64,000 nt of DNA from Parabacteroides distasonis (GCA_021531385.1 JAFBIR010000002.1:124001-188000), one strand, 5' to 3'; positions 35,803 through 46,417 are shown, counted from the first letter of the stretch. The notes: a model not told the origin generated them from the letters alone. Numbers and translations are program-made.

Positions 35803-36144
35803 ATGAAAAAATCAATCATTATAGTAGCAGCGATGCTATTGAGTTTAAGTAATGTCTGCGCACAGCAACGCGGAGGCGGACGTCAACAGATGAGTGTTGA
35901 GGAACAGGTGAGCAACTTGAAAAAGGAGTTGAGCTTGACCGACGAGCAAACGAAACAGGTCACTGCGCTCTACACCGATTTCCAAAAGAAAATGCAAACG
36001 GGTGATCGCGAGCAGATGCGTACTGAGCGAGACAAACTGAACTCACAAATAGAAGGTCTGTTGACCGATGAGCAAAAAACCTCTTTCCAGAAGATCAAGA
36101 CACAGGGTCGTGGAGGTGCTGGTCGCAGACAAAGACAAAATTGA
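35803..36144 (+). CDS. Small periplasmic Spy/CpxP-like protein
   Basis: A 113-residue secreted protein. A signal peptide ends near AQQ (residue about 20) and is followed by RGGGRQQ, then helices including LKKELSLTDEQTKQVTALYTDF, which carries the LT-x-EQ motif typical of Spy/CpxP-like helical periplasmic proteins. The C-terminus is again Gly/Arg/Gln-rich (TQGRGGAGRRQRQN). Spy-type proteins act as envelope chaperones or metal-stress sensors; the role here is unknown. It is divergent from the xus-like operon and ends at a strong terminator. Confidence 0.7.
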   Translation: MKKSIIIVAAMLLSLSNVCAQQRGGGRQQMSVEEQVSNLKKELSLTDEQTKQVTALYTDFQKKMQTGDREQMRTERDKLNSQIEGLLTDEQKTSFQKIKTQGRGGAGRRQRQN

Positions 36145-36189
36145 TATGAAAGGAGCATTTGTTCTCCTATGGTAAAAACTCCTAATGAA

Positions 36190-36227
36190 ATTGCCCGGCT
36201 CGCTGGATGAGTCGGGCAATTTTTTTC
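36190..36227 (+). terminator. Terminator after Spy-like gene
   Basis: ATTGCCCGGCTC (36190-36201) pairs with GAGTCGGGCAAT (36209-36220), followed by seven T. It lies just beyond the convergent esterase stop at 36229. Confidence 0.85.
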
Positions 36228-36228
36228 T

Positions 36229-38895
36229 TTACTTGACAGTGAAAGCCGCATCCCAGAAGCCCGTGTCATACACATTCACCGACTCATCAAAGATCTCCAC
36301 CGGGTTGTGATCCGCACCAGGCACGATCGTAAAGCTATGCGGTATCTGCAACGCCTCCAACAATTCATGGAACCGCTGTGTGATGTGGCGACCATTCTCC
36401 TCATAAAGACGGTCCCGATTGCCTACAAACATACGAATCTTCATGCCGCTTTGAATGATGTGACGGGCATGTTGACACGCAAATACCTGTGGATGCCAAG
36501 CGTCGAAATAGATCTTGGAATAGAGATTGTTCACATCGCCAAACGTGCATTCCAACGCCCGTTGCAACGGCTCCTCATCCCAATTGACCACCGCACCCGC
36601 CACACTGCTGGCCGCACAGAACAGGTCGGGATGCTTAAACGCCAACATCAGCGTGCCACGGCCACCCATCGAGAAGCCCTCAATACCACGTCCCTCACGC
36701 GTAGCGATCGTACGATAGTGGCTATCTATATAAGGAATCAAATCGTCGATCATCACATCCTCGATCGGACCTGAGGTCACTTTCGGATCAGTTACATTGG
36801 CATTGATATACCAACCGATCGGTAATGCCTGCGGGCAGACAATGATCACAGGCTTCATCTTACCTGTTTGGATAGCCGCATCCACCTTGCGAATCATCCA
36901 ACGTCCTTCACGCTGGTTGCCACTACCTCCATGCAGGTAATAGATTACCGGGTAACGCTCCGTAGATTCGGCATATTTAGGCGGGAGATAAACCAGGCAG
37001 CTACCCAAGGTGTTTTCCCCACGGCTATTGGTCGGATAGGTAACGTATTGACAACCCTCCGGCACCTCAGTCACCGGATCCACCCAATCGGTCTTGCCCG
37101 TCATTTGCGACAGCACCTGCTCGGAGCGTAAATAGCGCAGGAAGGGCTTGATCTGATCGCTCACGATCAATGTCGCTCCTTGGCGAATCAACGTACCCCA
37201 TACCACCTCCGGATCATCACCTCTACTCTGATCCACGTGGCTACCCGCCAAACCTTGCTGTTGAGTGTTCAAGCAGACACGTGCCTTGCCCTTCAATTTG
37301 GCATAAGCCTCTGGCAAGAGCGGGTTGGCATCATCGGCGTAGTGCAGCTCCACTGCCACTGGCTTGGCCGCCAAAGCCTTGTCTATCTTCGCTAACGCAT
37401 CCTGCTGCCCTAAGTCCACTACTGGTATATACATCCATCCGTCATCGGGAGCCTGCTCTCCTGTGAAAATCAGCAGCTTTTCCGCCCCAGCCTCCTTCGC
37501 TATCTGTTGCGCCTCAGCCAAATAAGTATCCGAAGAGATGGCCAACAAGATCTTACCCTCGGCAAAATCCAACGCCTCACGCAGAGTAGGTATGCGCTGC
37601 AAATCCTCCGGTCCTTGATATTCACGAACCGTGAGCTGACGCAGCTCCGCCAAAGTCATATCCTTCACAGCCCCCTTACCCGTTGTCACTCTCTCAACCG
37701 TCGGATCGGAGAAGCAAACCAACTGCCCATCCTTGGTTTTCTGCAACTGCAGGGTAGCGATCTTTGCCCCCTTCTCCACCGCTTTCTGGATAGCATGAAG
37801 AGAGTTTTCGCAGGTGCCGTGCCAATCGCCCCAATGAGCGACCACCATCACCTCCTTACCTGCCGGATTCAACAGCTCCGCATGGATAGAATCAGCCCGC
37901 GAGGAACGACGTTGTTCAAAGAGCCAATCGCGAATGCCAGCGATGCGATAAGCCACAGGCCAAGTAGCCATGTGCTCCTTAGCAGGACCGCCAAACTCTG
38001 AGCTCTTGACCGTACCTAACTTGAAATGGACAAAACGGATGTTCGCATCTTCCGCCCGTAGTTTCACCACATCCTCCGCATAGGCATCGATCAGATGGCT
38101 ACCATCCCACTGTGCCTTGGCGATCTTAGCACCAGCTGCCGCCCAAGCCTTACAGCCCTCTTGCATACCGGGATAGGCCTTCGGATCCCCCTCAGCCACA
38201 ACAATCCACATCGGTTTCTTGGCGAACTTATAGAATTCTTTTGTGTCCCACTGGCAGGCTACCAGATAGGAGGCAGCGAACATATCCGGACGGGCGATGT
38301 TGGTAGAGAGGGCGAACATACCACCCATCGACTGCCCCGTGTTGTAGAGGCGATCCCGATCAATCGAATAATCGTTGCACAGCTGATCAATCAGCTCAAA
38401 CAGGGAGAGCGCTTGGTCGCTATCCGCATCAGTCAAGATACGGGCATACTGCGGTGCTAAAACAAAGCAGGGATGCTTTGCCTGATCCTCCGGCGAGGCA
38501 AAACTGATTGCCCCCGTTCCTTGCAGCAAAGTGGTTTTCACATCCTCACTCAAAGGACCAGCATCGTGTACAAACAACACCAAGGGATAACGCTTGGCGG
38601 GATCATACCCTTCAGGAATGAAGAGATTGTACTTTACCTCCACCCCATTGCTACCCGTGTAGGTACGTCGTTCAAACTTCTCGGCTACCTCCCGAATCAG
38701 CTGTTTCTCCGCATCGCTGTAGCAATCCGACTCCAGCGCAGTTTTGGCTGGCTGTCTATTCGGGGCTCCAGGCCCACGTTGCTCAGTTTGGTTGACTGCC
38801 GGTGGAGCCATTCGTGTGTTGTTGGAGTTGTTTTGGGCTTGCGCAAAGCCGAGGAGTCCTACCAGAACCATCATCAGAACTGTTCTTCTTTTCAT
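36229..38895 (-). CDS. Secreted double esterase with degenerate GDPD-like middle domain
   Basis: An 888-residue secreted protein (signal peptide to about residue 20, then an Asn/Pro/Gln-rich linker). Domain 1 (about 75-330) is an alpha/beta-hydrolase of the PHB-depolymerase/feruloyl-esterase kind, with GQSMGG (Ser189), Asp237 and His267. Domain 2 (about 345-600) has the layout of a glycerophosphodiester phosphodiesterase (VVAHWGDWH, CENSLHAI, QLQKTKDG, SDPTVERVTT), but the HR pair is HW, the E-x-D metal site is T-x-Q (381, 383) and the catalytic HD is SD (396). Domain 3 (about 610-888) is a CE1/esterase-D-like hydrolase with GFSMGG (Ser742), Asp828 and His863. It probably removes acyl or feruloyl groups from dietary or host glycan. 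It has its own promoter. Confidence 0.85.
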   Translation of the reverse strand: MKRRTVLMMVLVGLLGFAQAQNNSNNTRMAPPAVNQTEQRGPGAPNRQPAKTALESDCYSDAEKQLIREVAEKFERRTYTGSNGVEVKYNLFIPEGYDPAKRYPLVLFVHDAGPLSEDVKTTLLQGTGAISFASPEDQAKHPCFVLAPQYARILTDADSDQALSLFELIDQLCNDYSIDRDRLYNTGQSMGGMFALSTNIARPDMFAASYLVACQWDTKEFYKFAKKPMWIVVAEGDPKAYPGMQEGCKAWAAAGAKIAKAQWDGSHLIDAYAEDVVKLRAEDANIRFVHFKLGTVKSSEFGGPAKEHMATWPVAYRIAGIRDWLFEQRRSSRADSIHAELLNPAGKEVMVVAHWGDWHGTCENSLHAIQKAVEKGAKIATLQLQKTKDGQLVCFSDPTVERVTTGKGAVKDMTLAELRQLTVREYQGPEDLQRIPTLREALDFAEGKILLAISSDTYLAEAQQIAKEAGAEKLLIFTGEQAPDDGWMYIPVVDLGQQDALAKIDKALAAKPVAVELHYADDANPLLPEAYAKLKGKARVCLNTQQQGLAGSHVDQSRGDDPEVVWGTLIRQGATLIVSDQIKPFLRYLRSEQVLSQMTGKTDWVDPVTEVPEGCQYVTYPTNSRGENTLGSCLVYLPPKYAESTERYPVIYYLHGGSGNQREGRWMIRKVDAAIQTGKMKPVIIVCPQALPIGWYINANVTDPKVTSGPIEDVMIDDLIPYIDSHYRTIATREGRGIEGFSMGGRGTLMLAFKHPDLFCAASSVAGAVVNWDEEPLQRALECTFGDVNNLYSKIYFDAWHPQVFACQHARHIIQSGMKIRMFVGNRDRLYEENGRHITQRFHELLEALQIPHSFTIVPGADHNPVEIFDESVNVYDTGFWDAAFTVK

Positions 38896-38943
38896 AATAC
38901 TATAGAGATCAAAAATGTGTTTCCCATCGTGGTTTCAACGCAA

Positions 38944-38951
38944 CAAAGATA
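38944..38951 (-). promoter_or_regulatory. -7 promoter element of double-esterase gene
   Basis: TATCTTTG on the minus strand matches TAnnTTTG, about 49 bases before the start at 38895. Confidence 0.6.
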
Positions 38952-39109
38952 AAAAAGAAATTCCATTAGGCTATGCTCCCTGTAAAAGATTCAAGCATGC
39001 TTGAGAATTTAGGCATCCAATGTGCGTTTTTTCTCAGACTTGCGAATTTTTAACAACACACAAGGGCGGAATCAAGATCAAATAACAGCTGTAAGCCAAT
39101 GTTAATTTC

Positions 39110-39117
39110 TATCTTTG
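39110..39117 (+). promoter_or_regulatory. -7 promoter element of yicC-gmk-nadD operon
   Basis: TATCTTTG matches TAnnTTTG. Because it overlaps position 39115, the coding region must begin at the later ATG, 39139. Confidence 0.65.
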
Positions 39118-39138
39118 CGAAAATTTTATAGATTAAGG

Positions 39139-40011
39139 ATGATACAATCAATGACCGGATTTGGAAAGGCAACCGTAGAGTTACCTTCCAAAAAAGTAAC
39201 TATCGAGATTAAAGCATTGAATAGCAAGCAACTTGATCTCTCCACTCGTATCCCTTCTATTTATAGGGAGAACGAGATGGAAGTACGTAATCTCCTCCTC
39301 CAGAAATTAGAAAGAGGGAAAGTTGACTTTAGTATCTTTATTGAATATATCGGCAAAGACGTTCCCACTCAAATCAATGTGGCCGCCATAGAGAATTATT
39401 ATCTTCAAATAAAAGCGATTGCCGAGCGCCTACACCTTCCGGAACCTACGGATTGGTTTCAGTCTCTGTTGCGCCTTCCGGACGCTATTCATACCGACCA
39501 ACCAGAAGCAGATGAGAGCGAATGGGAAACTGTGAGAGCAGCCATTGAAGAGGCCATTCAGCATCTATGTGACTTTCGTATCCAAGAGGGTGCAATGTTG
39601 CAACAACTATTTGAACAGAAAATTGCCAACATTGCTCGTTTATTGAAAGAAGTTGCAGTGTATGAATCAGAACGTGTAGCCAAGATTAAGGCACGTATCC
39701 TTGATAACTTACAAAAAGTGGCTGAGCAAGATTACGACAAGAATCGTTTCGAACAAGAAATGATCTATTATATTGAGAAACTGGATATCAACGAAGAAAA
39801 GAATCGCCTGGATAATCACCTCAAGTATTTCCTCACTACAATGGAAAAAGGACTTGGCCAAGGGAAAAAGTTAGGTTTCATAGCCCAAGAGATGGGACGT
39901 GAGATCAATACGTTAGGCTCCAAGAGCAACCATGCCGAGATGCAAAAGATCGTCGTTCAGATGAAAGATGAATTGGAGCAGATCAAGGAGCAAGTATTAA
40001 ATGTACTATAA
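39139..40011 (+). CDS. YicC family endoribonuclease
   Basis: A 290-residue protein with the family start MIQSMTGFGKA, the middle NSKQLDLSTRIP, and the conserved C-terminus NRLDNHLKYFLTTME, GKKLGFIAQEMGREINTLGSK, which are diagnostic for YicC (DUF1732). E. coli YicC is an RNase that helps degrade the small RNA RyhB. It is the first gene of an operon with gmk and nadD, 18 bases apart, a pairing found in many bacteria. Confidence 0.93.
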   Translation: MIQSMTGFGKATVELPSKKVTIEIKALNSKQLDLSTRIPSIYRENEMEVRNLLLQKLERGKVDFSIFIEYIGKDVPTQINVAAIENYYLQIKAIAERLHLPEPTDWFQSLLRLPDAIHTDQPEADESEWETVRAAIEEAIQHLCDFRIQEGAMLQQLFEQKIANIARLLKEVAVYESERVAKIKARILDNLQKVAEQDYDKNRFEQEMIYYIEKLDINEEKNRLDNHLKYFLTTMEKGLGQGKKLGFIAQEMGREINTLGSKSNHAEMQKIVVQMKDELEQIKEQVLNVL

Positions 40012-40029
40012 AGTAAAGCGAGGCAAGCT

Positions 40030-40596
40030 ATGGCAGGCAAACTGATCATTTTCTCAGCTCCATCCGGATCCGGCAAATCGACCATCATCAACTATTTGCT
40101 GCAGCAATCACTGCGTTTGCGCTTCTCTATCTCCGCCACCAGCCGTGCGCCCAGAGGAACGGAGAAGAATGGCGTAGAGTATTACTTCCTGACACCAGCC
40201 GAGTTCAAGGCTCGTATTGCCAAAGGAGATTTCTTAGAATACGAGGAGGTTTATACTGACAAGTTTTATGGAACACTGAAGAGTGAGGTTGAACGCATTC
40301 TCGATGAAGGAGACAATGTGATCTTTGATGTAGATGTAGTGGGTGGTTGCAACATCAAACATTATTATGGCGAACGAGCGCTCTCCGTATTCATTCAACC
40401 ACCCAGCATCGAGGAGTTACGCAAACGATTGGTTGGGCGAGGCACCGACACGCCAGAGGTGATCGAAAGCCGCATCGCTAAAGCGGAGTATGAGTTAAGC
40501 TTTGCAGATAAATTTGATACGGTCGTGATCAACGACGACCTGGAAACAGCCAAGGCAAACGCTTTGCAGGTCATCCGGACCTTTTTAGCGAAATAA
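40030..40596 (+). CDS. gmk: Guanylate kinase
   Basis: A 188-residue enzyme with the P-loop [10 protein letters not shown] (residues 9-18), the GMP-binding [19 protein letters not shown] block and the lid ([16 protein letters not shown]). It makes GDP from GMP and ATP in the cytoplasm. It is complete and of normal length, and lies in an operon with yicC and nadD. Confidence 0.98.
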   Translation: MAGKLIIFSAPSGSGKSTIINYLLQQSLRLRFSISATSRAPRGTEKNGVEYYFLTPAEFKARIAKGDFLEYEEVYTDKFYGTLKSEVERILDEGDNVIFDVDVVGGCNIKHYYGERALSVFIQPPSIEELRKRLVGRGTDTPEVIESRIAKAEYELSFADKFDTVVINDDLETAKANALQVIRTFLAK

Positions 40597-40601
40597 CAAC
40601 G

Positions 40602-41162
40602 ATGGCAGCAAAGATTGGTATCTTCAGTGGCTCTTTCAATCCAATCCACATTGGTCATCTGGCCTTAGCCAACTGGCTCTGCGCTTACGAGGAATTAGAC
40701 GAGGTGTGGTTTGTCATCACACCTCATAATCCCTTGAAGCAGAAAGAGCATTTGATGGATGACTATTTGCGTTTAGAAATGGCTCAAGCCGCTATCCAAG
40801 GCTATCCAAAGTTCAAAGTAAGCGATGTGGAGTTTCATCTGCCTCAACCCTCCTACTCCATTGACACGCTGCGTGCCTTACATCAAGCTCATCCGGATAA
40901 GTCATTCTATTTCATCATTGGAGCGGATAACTGGCAACTCTTTCCCCGCTGGAAGGCGCATGAGGAGATTTTGCGAGATTACAACCTGCTGATCTATCCC
41001 CGCAAAGGTTATACTATTTCTATTCCCGACTCTTGCCCCAATGTCCATACGGCAAACGCCCCTTTATTAGAGATCTCCTCGACCTTTATCCGGGAAGCCC
41101 ATGCCGCAGGCAAGGATGTACGTTTTTTCCTGCCTGAAGGGGTTAGACCTTACTTCTATTAA
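40602..41162 (+). CDS. nadD: Nicotinate-nucleotide adenylyltransferase
   Basis: A 186-residue enzyme with [14 protein letters not shown] (residues 9-22, the HxGH site) and the C-terminal [16 protein letters not shown] block (ISSTxIR motif). It converts nicotinate mononucleotide to deamido-NAD in NAD synthesis. It starts 5 bases after the gmk stop, so the two are co-translated or closely coupled. Confidence 0.97.
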   Translation: MAAKIGIFSGSFNPIHIGHLALANWLCAYEELDEVWFVITPHNPLKQKEHLMDDYLRLEMAQAAIQGYPKFKVSDVEFHLPQPSYSIDTLRALHQAHPDKSFYFIIGADNWQLFPRWKAHEEILRDYNLLIYPRKGYTISIPDSCPNVHTANAPLLEISSTFIREAHAAGKDVRFFLPEGVRPYFY

Positions 41163-41228
41163 CTCCCATCATTCAAACTTATTCAACGGGAAACTATCTG
41201 TTTGCAGTTAGGCAATCGAAATATTTTG

Positions 41229-41236
41229 TATTTTTG
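41229..41236 (+). promoter_or_regulatory. -7 promoter element of lysS operon
   Basis: TATTTTTG matches TAnnTTTG, 27 bases before the lysS start. Confidence 0.6.
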
Positions 41237-41262
41237 CGCCGATTATACAAAATATTGGCATA

Positions 41263-42993
41263 ATGAATCTATTAGAACTGAGCGAACAGGAAATCATCCG
41301 ACGCAATAGCATGAACCAACTGCGTCAAATGGGGATAGAGCCTTATCCCGCAGCCGAGTATGTAACCAACGCATTTTCCAAAGAGATAAAAGCATCTTTC
41401 AAAGACGATGATGCACCACGAACCGTACGTATCGCAGGTCGTATCATGAGCCGACGCATCATGGGTAAAGCCTCTTTCATGGAGTTGCAAGATTCAGAAG
41501 GCCGCGTTCAGGTCTATATCTCACGCGATGATATTTGCCCGGAGGAGAACAAGGATCTTTACAATGTCGTATTCAAGAAATTGTTGGATATTGGCGATTT
41601 CGTAGGCATCGAAGGATTCGTGTTCCGTACACAGATGGGCGAGATTTCTGTACATGCCCAGACGCTGACTGTACTTTCCAAGTCATTACGACCGCTGCCA
41701 ATCGTAAAATACAAAGATGGTGTGGCTTACGACGGTTTCAATGATCCGGAGTTACGCTACCGTGGTCGATATATCGACTTGGTGGTGAATGACGGTGTAA
41801 AAGATATTTTCTTGAAGCGTGCCAAGGTGATCAAGACCATGCGCAACGCATTGGATGAAGCTGGTTATACAGAGGTGGAGACACCTATCCTGCAATCCAT
41901 CCCAGGTGGTGCCAGCGCACGTCCGTTCATCACGCACCATAACTCTTTGGATATTGATCTTTATCTGCGTATCGCTACCGAGCTCTATCTGAAGCGCTTG
42001 ATTGTGGGTGGCTTCGAGGGTGTCTATGAGATCGGCAAGAACTTCCGTAACGAGGGTATGGACCGCACACACAACCCAGAGTTCACCTGCATGGAGCTTT
42101 ATGTACAGTATAAAGACTATAACTGGATGATGCGTTTCACCGAGCAGCTGTTGGAGCGTATCTGCGTCGCCGTGAATGGTACGAGCGAGAGTGTGGTAGA
42201 TGGTCAAACCATTAGCTTCAAGGCTCCCTACCGCCGCTTACCGATCTTGGAGGCGATCCAAGAGAAGACAGGTTACGACTTGACAGGCAAGAGTGAGGAG
42301 GAGATTCGTGAGATCTGTAAGGCTCTGAAACTGGAGATCGACGACACGATGGGTAAAGGCAAGTTGATCGACGAGATCTTCGGTGAGTTCTGTGAAGGCA
42401 CATTCATCCAGCCAACTTTCATCATCGACTATCCGGTAGAGATGAGCCCGTTGACCAAGATGCACCGGAGCAAACCGGGATTGACAGAGCGCTTCGAGTT
42501 GATGGTCAATGGTAAGGAGTTAGCCAATGCCTATAGCGAGTTGAACGACCCGATTGACCAAGAGGAGCGTTTCAAGGAGCAGTTGCGCTTGAGCGAGAAG
42601 GGCGACGACGAGGCAATGTTCATCGACCAAGATTTCTTGAAAGCACTGCAATATGGTATGCCTCCTACATCAGGCATCGGTATCGGTATCGACCGTTTAG
42701 TGATGTTGATGACAGGCCAGACAACGATTCAGGAGGTTTTGCTTTTCCCACAAATGCGTCCGGAGAAGACCGTGAAACGTGATGCCACTGAGAAATATAC
42801 CGCTGTAGGTATTGCCGAAGAGTGGGTTCCTGCCTTGCAAAAAGCCGGCTACCTGACCGTTGAGTCGTTGAAAGAGGCCAATCCGAATAAACTCAGACAA
42901 GCTTTGTGCGAACTGAATAAGAAATACAAGTTAGAGTTGACCAATCCTTCCGCAGAAGAGATTGAAGGTTGGATCAACAACTGCAATCAATAA
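41263..42993 (+). CDS. lysS: Lysyl-tRNA synthetase, class II
   Basis: A 576-residue class II enzyme. It has an OB-fold anticodon domain at about 55-150 ([23 protein letters not shown] split), then the catalytic core with motif 2 ([18 protein letters not shown]) and motif 3 ([15 protein letters not shown] at about 470-485). About 70 extra C-terminal residues beyond the E. coli length ([20 protein letters not shown] and a helical end resembling a helix-hairpin-helix element) are common in Bacteroidetes LysS. It charges tRNA-Lys. gpsA and pgi follow closely. Confidence 0.97.
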   Translation: MNLLELSEQEIIRRNSMNQLRQMGIEPYPAAEYVTNAFSKEIKASFKDDDAPRTVRIAGRIMSRRIMGKASFMELQDSEGRVQVYISRDDICPEENKDLYNVVFKKLLDIGDFVGIEGFVFRTQMGEISVHAQTLTVLSKSLRPLPIVKYKDGVAYDGFNDPELRYRGRYIDLVVNDGVKDIFLKRAKVIKTMRNALDEAGYTEVETPILQSIPGGASARPFITHHNSLDIDLYLRIATELYLKRLIVGGFEGVYEIGKNFRNEGMDRTHNPEFTCMELYVQYKDYNWMMRFTEQLLERICVAVNGTSESVVDGQTISFKAPYRRLPILEAIQEKTGYDLTGKSEEEIREICKALKLEIDDTMGKGKLIDEIFGEFCEGTFIQPTFIIDYPVEMSPLTKMHRSKPGLTERFELMVNGKELANAYSELNDPIDQEERFKEQLRLSEKGDDEAMFIDQDFLKALQYGMPPTSGIGIGIDRLVMLMTGQTTIQEVLLFPQMRPEKTVKRDATEKYTAVGIAEEWVPALQKAGYLTVESLKEANPNKLRQALCELNKKYKLELTNPSAEEIEGWINNCNQ

Positions 42994-43004
42994 AACCGGC
43001 AAAC

Positions 43005-44000
43005 ATGAATTTACCGGGTCAAATCGCAATCATGGGAGGCGGCAGCTGGGCTACCGCCCTAGCCAAGATTGCGCTATCTACACAGGAGCGTATCCATTGG
43101 TACATGCGTAGGCCGGAACAGATCGAGGAATTTAAGCAACTGGAGCATAACCCCAGTTACTTGACGTCGGTCCGTTTCGATACCTCTCGCATCCAGTTCT
43201 ATTCCGACATCAATCAGGCCATCGAGGAATCAGATACCCTGATTTTCGCCACGCCCTCCCCTTTCTTGAAGCAGCATCTTCAAAAGGTGCAGACTTCCTT
43301 GAAGGAGAAGTTTATCATCTCTGCCATCAAAGGAATTGTGCCGGATGAGAACCTGCTGATCACAGACTACTTCACCCAGTATTATGGGGTACCGGCCTCG
43401 CAGATCGCAATCATCGGAGGGCCTTGCCATGCGGAGGAGATTGCCTTAGAGCGTCTCTCCTACATCACATTGGCATGCCCCGACCTGAAACAAGCTCAAG
43501 CAATCGCTCCGGTTTTCCGCAATAACTACTTAAAGAACAGCGTCAGTCAAGATGTAACGGGCATTGAATATGCGGCTGTCTTGAAGAATGTCTATGCCAT
43601 CGCCGCCGGTATCTGCCACGGCATGAAGTTTGGAGACAATTTCTTGGCGGTCTTTATCTCCAATGCGATTGACGAGATGCGTCGCTTTGTTGATGCCGTT
43701 CATGGATTGGAACGAGCCATTACCGACTCCGCCTACTTAGGCGATCTGTTGGTGACAGCCTACTCCCGATTCAGTCGCAACCGTACCTTTGGCACCATGA
43801 TTGGTAAAGGTTACTCCATTAAGACTGCACAAATCGAGATGGAGATGATCGCAGAGGGGTATTACGGCACCAAATGCATGCATGAGATCAATGAGCAGTA
43901 TAAGGTGCACATGCCGATTTTGGATGCGATGTATAGCATTTTGTACGAACGTCAATCGCCGTTCGCCGTGATACGTCAATTAACAGAAACGTTTAAATAA
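43005..44000 (+). CDS. gpsA: NAD(P)H-dependent glycerol-3-phosphate dehydrogenase
   Basis: A 331-residue enzyme: [13 protein letters not shown] (residues 8-20) for NAD binding, [26 protein letters not shown], the catalytic Lys in [24 protein letters not shown], and SRNRTFG. It reduces dihydroxyacetone phosphate to sn-glycerol-3-phosphate for lipid synthesis. The ATG at 43005 is chosen because the longer frame from 42969 would overlap lysS by 25 bases and add 12 residues before the Rossmann start. Confidence 0.96.
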   Translation: MNLPGQIAIMGGGSWATALAKIALSTQERIHWYMRRPEQIEEFKQLEHNPSYLTSVRFDTSRIQFYSDINQAIEESDTLIFATPSPFLKQHLQKVQTSLKEKFIISAIKGIVPDENLLITDYFTQYYGVPASQIAIIGGPCHAEEIALERLSYITLACPDLKQAQAIAPVFRNNYLKNSVSQDVTGIEYAAVLKNVYAIAAGICHGMKFGDNFLAVFISNAIDEMRRFVDAVHGLERAITDSAYLGDLLVTAYSRFSRNRTFGTMIGKGYSIKTAQIEMEMIAEGYYGTKCMHEINEQYKVHMPILDAMYSILYERQSPFAVIRQLTETFK

Positions 44001-44008
44001 ATAAGAAT

Positions 44009-45352
44009 ATGAAAAACATTGGTTTAAACATCGAAAAGGCCCTGGGCACAGTCTCTAAGGAGCAGGTAAATGCCCTTGCGCCGAAAGCAATGGAAAGCAT
44101 TGCGACTTTAGAGAATGGTACAGGTGCCGGCAACGACTTCTTGGGTTGGTTGCATCTTCCGACAGCGATCAGCGAGGCGGAGTTGGCTGAGATCGAGGAG
44201 ACAGCTAACGTATTGCGTGCTCGTTGCGAGGTAGTTGTTGCAGTCGGTATCGGCGGTAGCTACTTAGGTACGAAGGCAGTGGTTGAGGCTTTGAACAATA
44301 GCTTCGACTGGTTACAAACTGAGCGTAAGAATCCAGTGATTGTGTATGCTGGCAACAACATTGGCGAGGACTATCTCTATGAGTTGAGCGCCATGTTGAA
44401 GGGTAAACAATTCGGTATCATCAATATTTCTAAGTCTGGTACGACCACTGAGCCCGCTTTGGCTTTCCGTATCTTGAAGAAACAACTGGAGGATGCTGTT
44501 GGTAAAGAGGAAGCTAAGCACCGTATCGTAGCCATCACAGATGCGAAGAAGGGTGCTTTGCGTACGTTGGCTAACCAAGAGGGTTACAAGACGTTCGTGA
44601 TCCCCGACAACGTAGGTGGTCGTTTCTCTGTCTTGACACCGGTAGGGTTGCTGCCGATCGCAGTAGCAGGTATCAGCATCCGTGACTTGGTAGCCGGTGC
44701 CGTTTCTATGGAGAAGGCTACGGCCGGTGAGGTTCCGTTTGAGGAGAACTTAGCCGCTATCTACGCCGCTACGCGTAACGCACTTTATCAGAGCGGTAAG
44801 AAAATCGAGATCTTGGCAAACTTCCATCCGAAGTTGCACTTCATTGCTGAGTGGTGGAAACAGCTCTACGGCGAGAGCGAGGGTAAGGATGGCAAGGGCA
44901 TCTTCCCGGCTTCCGTAGATTTGACAACCGACTTGCACTCTATGGGTCAATGGATCCAGGATGGTGAGCGCACAATCTTCGAGACCGTAATCTCTGTAGA
45001 GAAGCCTGATCACGAGGTCGTTGTTCCGACTGACGAGGCAAACTTGGATGGCTTGAACTTCTTGGCTGGTAAGCGTGTGGATGAGGTCAACAAGATGGCT
45101 GAGCTGGGTACACAGTTAGCACACGTGGACGGTGGTGTTCCTAACCTGAAGATCACAATGCCGGAGGTTAGCGCTTACTACATTGGTCAGCTCTTCTACT
45201 TCTTCGAGAAGGCTTGCGGTATCAGCGGTTACATCTTGGATGTGAATCCATTCAACCAACCGGGTGTTGAGGCTTACAAAAAGAATATGTTCGCTCTGCT
45301 CAACAAGCCAGGTTATGAGGCTGAGTCAGAGGCTATCAAAGCAAGACTGTAA
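44009..45352 (+). CDS. pgi: Glucose-6-phosphate isomerase
   Basis: A 447-residue enzyme, the short type found in Bacillus and Bacteroidetes. It has [11 protein letters not shown] (about 77-87), [28 protein letters not shown] and the C-terminal [19 protein letters not shown] with the catalytic Lys. It interconverts glucose-6-phosphate and fructose-6-phosphate. Codon use is strongly biased and the gene is followed by a strong terminator, as expected for an abundant enzyme. Confidence 0.97.
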   Translation: MKNIGLNIEKALGTVSKEQVNALAPKAMESIATLENGTGAGNDFLGWLHLPTAISEAELAEIEETANVLRARCEVVVAVGIGGSYLGTKAVVEALNNSFDWLQTERKNPVIVYAGNNIGEDYLYELSAMLKGKQFGIINISKSGTTTEPALAFRILKKQLEDAVGKEEAKHRIVAITDAKKGALRTLANQEGYKTFVIPDNVGGRFSVLTPVGLLPIAVAGISIRDLVAGAVSMEKATAGEVPFEENLAAIYAATRNALYQSGKKIEILANFHPKLHFIAEWWKQLYGESEGKDGKGIFPASVDLTTDLHSMGQWIQDGERTIFETVISVEKPDHEVVVPTDEANLDGLNFLAGKRVDEVNKMAELGTQLAHVDGGVPNLKITMPEVSAYYIGQLFYFFEKACGISGYILDVNPFNQPGVEAYKKNMFALLNKPGYEAESEAIKARL

Positions 45353-45372
45353 TTTCTTTTCATAGATAAGTT

Positions 45373-45411
45373 ATGAGGGTGTATCCATTGACACACCCTC
45401 ATATTTTTTTA
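45373..45411 (+). terminator. Terminator after pgi
   Basis: ATGAGGGTGT (45373-45382) pairs perfectly with ACACCCTCAT (45393-45402), followed by ATTTTTTT. Confidence 0.9.
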
Positions 45412-45433
45412 ATTCTTAATTCTTCATTTCGAA

Positions 45434-46159
45434 ATGAGCGACCAATCGCTATCAGTTGCTATTCACCTTTACGAGCAAAAGCACGGCCAGCCGTTCCAAC
45501 CTAAAGCTGTCTTGTTTGACATGGACGGTGTGCTCTATGACTCCATGCGTTTTCATGCCCAGTCTTGGCAGGAAGTAGCAAATCTTCACCACCTGAAAGC
45601 CACACCCGAAGATTTCTACATGTTCGAAGGAAGGACGGGCAACAGCACCATCAATGAGTTGTTCTTGCGCACTTTCGGCCGAGAAGCTACCGATGAGGAG
45701 AAACAAACCATTTACCAAGAGAAAGCCGCTCTTTTCAACCGCTATAATGATGGCGCACCTATGCGAGGCGCAGCAGACGTATTGGCTGCCGTGGAGGCCA
45801 AGGGCTGGCAACGGTTGGTTGTTACTGGCAGTGGCCAACATACCCTCATCGACAAGCTTAATCATACCTACCCTGGACATTTCCAACGAGAAAAAATGGT
45901 CACCGCTTATGATGTGAAATATGGCAAACCTCATCCCGAGCCCTATCTCATGGGTTTACAAAAAGCCGGTGTGGCTGCCAACGAAGCCATCGTGATCGAG
46001 AATGCCCCCATGGGTGTAGAAGCTGGTGTAGCTGCAGGCATCTTTACCATCGCCGTCAATACCGGCCCGCTACCCGATCAGGTATTATTGGATCGAGGAG
46101 CCAACCTTCTTTTTCCAAACATGGAAACGCTGGCCACATTCATCGCTCACAATCTATGA
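45434..46159 (+). CDS. HAD family phosphatase / beta-phosphoglucomutase-like
   Basis: A 241-residue haloacid dehalogenase-type enzyme: VLFDMDGVLYDSM (residues 26-38, nucleophile Asp30), cap domain at about 45-105 (MFEGRTGNSTINELF), VVTGSG (motif II), KYGKPHPEPYLMGLQKAGV (motif III) and VIENAPMGVEAGVAAG (motif IV). It belongs to the PGM-like subgroup acting on small phosphorylated sugars; the substrate is not determined. It starts after the pgi terminator, with no clear promoter of its own. Confidence 0.85.
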   Translation: MSDQSLSVAIHLYEQKHGQPFQPKAVLFDMDGVLYDSMRFHAQSWQEVANLHHLKATPEDFYMFEGRTGNSTINELFLRTFGREATDEEKQTIYQEKAALFNRYNDGAPMRGAADVLAAVEAKGWQRLVVTGSGQHTLIDKLNHTYPGHFQREKMVTAYDVKYGKPHPEPYLMGLQKAGVAANEAIVIENAPMGVEAGVAAGIFTIAVNTGPLPDQVLLDRGANLLFPNMETLATFIAHNL

Positions 46160-46177
46160 CCATTTGGAATTTATCAT

Positions 46178-46185
46178 TACCTTTG
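46178..46185 (+). promoter_or_regulatory. -7 promoter element of toxin-antitoxin pair
   Basis: TACCTTTG matches TAnnTTTG, 32 bases before the antitoxin ATG at 46217. Confidence 0.55.
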
Positions 46186-46216
46186 CTCGCAACATTCACC
46201 AAAAAAGGAATAGACT

Positions 46217-46417
46217 ATGGGACAATCTATCAGTACATTTGAAGTATCAATCCCAACGGATTACACAGAAGAGCTGAGACATTACATCAAATCTTTGAAA
46301 GGGAAGATTGTAAGCAAAAAGAAAAACGGCCTTGACGAAGCTTTAGATGACATCAAAGCTGGAAGAATATATCATGCCCAAAGCACAGAAGATCTCATGA
46401 AACAAATTCTGGGATGA
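46217..46417 (+). CDS. Type II antitoxin (RelB/DinJ-like)
   Basis: A 66-residue protein with no recognised catalytic motif: a short N-terminal strand (STFEVSIPTDY), then a helix and a C-terminal acidic helix (LDEALDDIKAGRIYHAQSTEDL) suited to wrapping a toxin. Its stop overlaps the toxin start by 4 bases, the usual arrangement for such pairs. It should neutralise the toxin and repress the promoter. Confidence 0.75.
   Translation: MGQSISTFEVSIPTDYTEELRHYIKSLKGKIVSKKKNGLDEALDDIKAGRIYHAQSTEDLMKQILG

Noticed and set aside
36229-38895. Active glycerophosphodiester phosphodiesterase
   Set aside because: The metal ligands and catalytic His of the family are replaced (T-x-Q, SD), so activity is unlikely.
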